Source: Micromonospora sp. WMMD1120 (GTDB taxonomy: Bacteria; Actinomycetota; Actinomycetes; Mycobacteriales; Micromonosporaceae). From it: a DNA stretch of 64,000 bases. Position 1 is the first letter of the stretch; the number at the start of each line of letters is the position of its first letter. The notes below the pieces were generated by a model. That model saw only the letters and a list, made by a program, of their open reading frames with translations. It did no database searches and was not told where the DNA came from. The position numbers and the translations under genes are program-made. Below are positions 61,001-64,000 of this stretch, in pieces. The stretch lies in the NCBI RefSeq assembly GCF_029626235.1, contig NZ_JARUBO010000005.1, positions 2,760,501-2,824,500 on the forward strand, written 5' to 3'.

Positions 61001-61632
61001 AGACGATGGCCACCGCGCCGGGCAACGGCATCATCGTCTTCCGGCTCTTCATCAGCGACAAGTACTTCTATTGCCCTCCCGGAGCGGTGGCGCCATGTGG
61101 CGCGGGCGACGGGCGCTCCTTCTCGACGGACTCACAGGCGGGTTACCGGGTGGCAATCGCCTGGAACACGGAGACTGGAGCCGTGAGCATCACGGCTTCC
61201 CCGAGCTGCCTCAAGATCGGGTTCTGTGTTCCGCCACGGCTGATCGGTGCCGGGAACGACCTCGAAATCATCGGCGCGGGCGCTGGTCGTCTGGACTTCT
61301 CCATAGCGGCACAGTCCTCGATCCCGCTGCTGCCGACCATCGATCAGCGGATCGGCATCGAGATTGGTTCAGCGGGGACAGTGATCCGCATCGACGGTGA
61401 TCCGTACCCGGATTTCGAGGCCGTCCAATTCAAGAACAACAGCAACTCCGGCACGTTGCTCGCCACCTCGCCGCACGCCGGTCCCGGCGGGCCACAGATC
61501 CAGCTCTGGGATCTGACCGAGAACCGCAAGGACACCTGGGTCAACGGTCAGAACAGTGACCCCGCGCTGGAGTACTACCTCTTGAAGAAGGAGCTGTGTC
61601 TCATCAACCCGGCCATGTCGCTGTGCCGCTAG
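58045..61632 (+). CDS. Large secreted ALF-repeat, Ala-rich coiled-coil protein
   Basis: Up to 1195 residues. An Arg-rich head and hydrophobic segment (MAGALSAFVAVGAPLVPASA) form a signal peptide. Two sets of ALF repeats of about 42 residues (about 55-265 and 625-800, with QDDRVRLAQLMAASGPA and QDDRVAIAVVMDAGGPA) each lead into long Ala-rich helical stretches (about 265-590 and 800-960). The final 230 residues are different: Gly/Ser-rich, beta-type, with paired Cys (YFYCPPGAVAPC, CLKIGFC, CLINPAMSLC). Variable C-terminal domains on such secreted scaffolds resemble polymorphic-toxin layouts; activity unknown. ATG 58045 lies in a palindrome; TTG 58111 or ATG 58129 are alternatives. Confidence 0.82.
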   Translation: MFSISPLHRFTYPKPSSPPTQRRLPRRLMAGALSAFVAVGAPLVPASAAAAQDPIPGLVSDRAGVVAMVSSAGPATARAAEAAVLGADERLQEFLTTGQQETLVQDDRVRLAQLMAASGPAMTAAAQPALAGSPADLRAFLSTGWKAPAVQDRRVRVAEFMAVGGPATKQAGQAALNGGDAAVAEFLRSGAYTARIQDNRIDVATIMSVGGAEVRRTAQVALAGTPLDVQEWLDHGQHVARARDQEVMTVSQLTAIARQSQALAAKETAAAEEASERAVTSARLAKEAAEVAADETEAANDSAVKAAAAAGRAADAAARAAEAAQDAIGAANAANQAARNAANAASRAASAAALAGRAASQAYRAAADAATDASKASAARQAAEKARDSARLIDDIAASMSKVMDAADAAKSASSAARSAVANAKAAAAAAQRAGSQANVAESEAARARREANRALALAQAADRAATRSESLAAQASAAAAQALQLATNAARHARAAAAAADLAAEHAGDAATAAAESTRHAEAAQVAADMASAAAEQADLVDRTARAGEADRLALETEQAIAEAQELRLAEDGQPAQPLPDAPEAERVDSATRQLLADAAAPGAPSAVVMSKGRAAALNVNRSGSSWSRSAAESALAGDESGMRSWLATVRIAAAEQDDRDRVSEMATMTSKANLKAAAEAALEGTYADVLAFLEYPAYEGKVQDDRVAIAVVMDAGGPATKAAAQVALNGTPQDAHAFLRTGQYVAAAQDDRVAIATIMNGAGPEVTAAARIALAGPRAFARDFVQVGQFKAAQRDHDAAVHAATIKGYVAQSAEYAATAQVDAARAAEVAARARAAAGEAQAHADRARLLAEEAAGYAEQAAQSALAAKQSADQAAASAQAARNAANRALQAAKAASASAARAAESARKARSSANWAQTSAAQARASALAAGADAAAAAEASQEALTIAMEKVRAEAEAQRAAGPEGIFFGPEGSGHVRGTQQTMATAPGNGIIVFRLFISDKYFYCPPGAVAPCGAGDGRSFSTDSQAGYRVAIAWNTETGAVSITASPSCLKIGFCVPPRLIGAGNDLEIIGAGAGRLDFSIAAQSSIPLLPTIDQRIGIEIGSAGTVIRIDGDPYPDFEAVQFKNNSNSGTLLATSPHAGPGGPQIQLWDLTENRKDTWVNGQNSDPALEYYLLKKELCLINPAMSLCR

Positions 61633-62051
61633 AAATGGAGCGTCAGCCGAGCACCTGGCAGCGACTCCGGGCACTGCCGCTGTCAGGTTTCGTGCTGGTC
61701 TACACCGGGCTGTACGGCGTGCTCACCGGAATTGTCAGCATCGTCGGATACCTGGTGTTCGCCAACCAGCCGTCCTTCGGTGGCTTCGTGACCGAGATGA
61801 TCCTGGCCGCCGGATACCTCGTGATCGCATCGGTGCTGCCTTTCGCCGTCGCGCTCGGGATCCTGTTCCTCTTCCGTGACGTGCGGCCCGTCTGGTTCCG
61901 GCTGGCTGCCGTGCTGCTCTGCTGCCTACCGTCGGTCTGCACGCCCGAGCCACGACAGCTGGCCTACTTCCTGCCGATGCAGATTCTGGTCGCGTTGGTG
62001 GTACGACAGCCCTACGACCCGGCGCGGGACCAGGTCGGCAATCACTCCTGA
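61623..62051 (+). CDS. Small four-helix membrane protein
   Basis: 142-residue protein with about four membrane helices (SGFVLVYTGLYGVLTGIVSI, MILAAGYLVIASVLPFAVAL, LAAVLLCCLPSVC, YFLPMQILVALVV). The GTG at 61623 overlaps the end of the ALF-repeat gene by 10 bp; ATG 61635 is the alternative. Tight coupling to a secreted protein with a distinctive C-terminal domain makes an immunity or export partner conceivable, but nothing in the sequence proves it. Confidence 0.65.
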   Translation: MPLEMERQPSTWQRLRALPLSGFVLVYTGLYGVLTGIVSIVGYLVFANQPSFGGFVTEMILAAGYLVIASVLPFAVALGILFLFRDVRPVWFRLAAVLLCCLPSVCTPEPRQLAYFLPMQILVALVVRQPYDPARDQVGNHS

Positions 62052-62062
62052 TGGTCGCGGAA

Positions 62063-62095
62063 CGGGCTCCCCACGGCATCGTCGTGGGGAGCCCG
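62063..62095 (+). terminator. 13-bp perfect hairpin terminator
   Basis: Arms 62063-62075 (CGGGCTCCCCACG) and 62083-62095 pair without mismatch around a 7-nt loop, 11 bp after the stop of the membrane-protein gene. Very likely ends the ALF-repeat transcript. Confidence 0.8.
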
Positions 62096-62137
62096 GTGCA
62101 CCAGCACAAGGACACCCGGTGCACCAGCACAAGGACA
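62092..62137. repeat. Tandem 23-bp direct repeat, two copies
   Basis: CCCGGTGCACCAGCACAAGG plus ACA occurs at 62092-62114 and again at 62115-62137. The first copy starts within the terminator stem. Probably a small slippage duplication. Confidence 0.7.
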
Positions 62138-62185
62138 GTCACGCGCACCAGGCCGGCCGCGACGGCTGGTTCGTGCGGGCTCGGG

Positions 62186-62443
62186 TCAGCTCGGGCGGAT
62201 CAGGCCGGCGGTGGCGCGTTCGATGATGAGGCAGCGGTCCTCGACGTAGTGCATGCCGGCCTCGGTGGCGATGCGCCGCGCTTCGGCCGAGACGATGCCC
62301 GGTTGCAGGCAGATCGCCGGGGCGCCGATCGCCGCGGCGTCCCGGATGACCTGCGCGTCGTCGGCCGCCGGCCGGAAACCAGTCCCCAACCTGTTCGGGC
62401 AGAACACCTGGGTGGGCGGAAGCGTCGACGTCGACTGCCGCAT
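62186..62443 (-). pseudogene. CoA-binding (YccU-like) protein, C-terminal remnant
   Basis: The frame reads AAIGAPAICLQPGIVSAEAR and then AGMHYVEDRCLIIERA, the end of a CoA_binding_2 domain protein. The N-terminal Rossmann glycine motif and the IxPVNP stretch expected before it are missing; the first 25 residues are unrelated. A full-length protein is about 130-140 residues, this is 85. It appears to be a degraded gene between the two ALF-repeat genes. Confidence 0.65.
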
Positions 62444-62574
62444 CGTTGAATGTCAAGGCGACGCGGCATCGATTCAATGACATTTGTCACGTCGAGCGGG
62501 CGTATGGCGTGAGCTGGCCCTGCCTAGGGTTGGCCGACGACCGTACAACGACTGCTACGTACTACGGGGGTAAC

Positions 62575-64000
62575 GTGGCTGTGCCTTTGGTGTGCCCACA
62601 ATTCCGGGGCCGGATGTTTCGACGAGCCCCAGGCGCGACGGCGATCGTCCTTGCCACCTTTACCGGGCTGGTCGGTGCCCTGCTGACAGCTCCGACGCCC
62701 GCCGCAGCCGATGTCCGGGCGGACCGCTACACAGTGATCTCTCTGCTCCGCACGGGTGGTCCGGCGACAGCGCGTGCGGCGGAGGGCGCCCTTCTCGGGT
62801 CGGACAGCCAGGTGGCCGAGTTCGTCGTCACCGGGCAACATGCCACGCGCGTCCAGGACGACCGGGTGCGGCTCGCGCAGTTGATGGCGATGAGCGGGCC
62901 AGCCTTGTCGCAGGCCGCGCAGGCACCGCTGGCGGGTTCTCCCGCCGAGCTCCGACAGTTTCTCGACACCGGCCTCGACGGCCCGATGGCGCAGGACCTC
63001 CGGGTGCGAACGGCCCAGATCATGGCGGCTGGTGGACCCGCCACCAGGAAGGCCGCTCAGGATGCGCTGACCGCGGGCGGCGCTGCCGTGGCTGCCTTCG
63101 TGGTGCGGGGCCAGTACCTCGCCGCACAGCAGGACGATCGCGTCGCCACAGCGTCGGTGATGGCCACCGGCGGCCCTCAGGTACGGGCCGCGGCCGTCCT
63201 CGCTCTCCAGGGCACGCCCGCTGATGTTCGCGAATTCCTCGAGTCGGGCCAGCACGTCGCGCGGGCCCGGGACGAGGAGGTGCTCACTGTCGGCCGTCTC
63301 ACCGAGCTGGCCAAGGATGCGCAGCAGACGGCCGCCGCGGAAACGCGAGCCGCCAAGGAGGCATCGGACCGAGCCGTCACCGCTGCCCGACTGGCGAAGG
63401 AGGCGGCCCAGCAAGCTGCTGCCGAGACCGCCGAGGCGAAGGACTCGGCCACGCTGGCCGCTGCCGCCGCTGCTCGGGCGGCGGACGCGGCGGATCGCGC
63501 TGCCGCAGCGGCCCGCGACGCCATCGGAGCCGCCCGGGCAGCGACCAACGCTGCTCAAGTCGCATCCAATGCCGCCTCCCGGGCTGCCAACGCGGCGGCG
63601 CTCGCCGGTGAGGCAGCGTCAAGGGCATATCGTGCGGCCGCCGGCGCCGCGACTGACGCGTCCAAGGCGTCAGCAGCCCGGGTGGCAGCCCAGGAGGCGC
63701 GGGACGTCGCCCTTGCGGCAGGCCAGGCGGCCGACGCGGCAAAGGCCTCGGACGACGCCGCGACGGCCTCCGCGGACGCGGCGAAGGCCGCACGGGGAGC
63801 AGCCGGTCACGCCAGGGACGCGGCAGCCGCGGCGGATGAGGCTGGCGGCCACGCCAACGTCTCCGAGGCCGAGGCGCGCCGTGCCCGGGAGGCAGCCGAG
63901 CGGGCGAGGAACCTGGCGGCCCGGGCGGAACGCGCGGCGGCCGCTGCCGAAGGCTTGGCCCGTCAGGCTGCCCTGGCGGCCCGTGACGCCCGTCGTCACG
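62575..64000 (+). CDS. Second ALF-repeat Ala-rich secreted protein, C-terminus beyond window
   Basis: GTG start with GGGGG five bases upstream. A signal peptide (RAPGATAIVLATFTGLVGAL, cleavage after PAAA) is followed by ALF repeats (QDDRVRLAQLMAMSGPA, QDDRVATASVMATGGPQ, then EFLESGQHVARARDEEVLTV). A long Ala-rich helical region continues to the window edge without a stop, 475 codons so far. The first 450 residues parallel the protein at 58045-61632 closely, so the two are tandem paralogues. The end, where a distinct C-terminal domain may lie, is not visible. Confidence 0.85.
   Translation, partial: MAVPLVCPQFRGRMFRRAPGATAIVLATFTGLVGALLTAPTPAAADVRADRYTVISLLRTGGPATARAAEGALLGSDSQVAEFVVTGQHATRVQDDRVRLAQLMAMSGPALSQAAQAPLAGSPAELRQFLDTGLDGPMAQDLRVRTAQIMAAGGPATRKAAQDALTAGGAAVAAFVVRGQYLAAQQDDRVATASVMATGGPQVRAAAVLALQGTPADVREFLESGQHVARARDEEVLTVGRLTELAKDAQQTAAAETRAAKEASDRAVTAARLAKEAAQQAAAETAEAKDSATLAAAAAARAADAADRAAAAARDAIGAARAATNAAQVASNAASRAANAAALAGEAASRAYRAAAGAATDASKASAARVAAQEARDVALAAGQAADAAKASDDAATASADAAKAARGAAGHARDAAAAADEAGGHANVSEAEARRAREAAERARNLAARAERAAAAAEGLARQAALAARDARRH

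Overview
The window is very GC-rich actinobacterial DNA with dense gene packing, GTG starts and strong GGAGG-type ribosome binding sites. The gene order O-methyltransferase, htrA, tatB, mrp, DUF1003, CBS/MgtE-N is the one known from mycobacteria and relatives. Protein style, the DUF2637 and replication-relaxation genes and the intergenic dyad repeat point to a Micromonosporaceae (Micromonospora-like) chromosome. This assignment is inference from recognised families, not from a search.

Layout. (1) 1-9349 is core chromosome: methyltransferase, HtrA, TatB, Mrp, membrane and CBS proteins, PhzF-like isomerase, HAD phosphatase and an EamA exporter. (2) At 9349 a SigE-family sigma factor gene starts, but it is cut at codon 143 by an integrated element. 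The missing 3' end lies 40 kb away at 50020-50119, in frame, directly before its usual downstream partner. (3) 9772-50019 is the element, about 40.2 kb, bounded by the 5-bp core ACTGT, with a large serine integrase next to the left end. (4) 50116-64000 is core chromosome again: sigma-linked propeller protein, DUF1330, two SDRs, CitE-like lyase, two DUF4190 proteins, acyl-CoA dehydrogenase, and two large secreted ALF-repeat proteins, the second running off the window.

The element carries six modules. (a) Integration and maintenance: integrase, DUF2637 membrane protein, replication-relaxation protein and several small proteins. No FtsK/TraB, VirD4 or relaxase gene was seen. (b) A lone XRE-HTH plus GHKL ATPase fusion at 14130-16469. 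(c) A defence-like locus at 22144-29203: DUF3800 protein, Vsr-type nuclease, C5 cytosine methylase, an unrecognised protein, an Mrr-type nuclease-helicase fusion and a MORC/MutL-type GHKL ATPase. The C-terminal half of this ATPase is closely related to the fusion protein in (b). (d) A cargo operon of permease, acetamidase/formamidase, GPP34 and GNAT proteins. (e) A RiPP-like or modified-peptide cluster at 34868-46486: S9 peptidase, XRE regulator, NUDIX, radical SAM/SPASM protein, 2OG-Fe dioxygenase, thymidylate-kinase-like protein, protein kinase, a small candidate precursor followed by two hairpins, an HExxH protein and a serine hydrolase. (f) A metallo-beta-lactamase/membrane protein pair whose second gene is split by an IS701-type insertion with a CTAA target duplication.

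The most interesting leads are the paired MORC-type ATPases (one fused to a DNA-binding domain and lacking the motif I Asn), the peptide cluster, and the attachment site inside a sigma factor gene.
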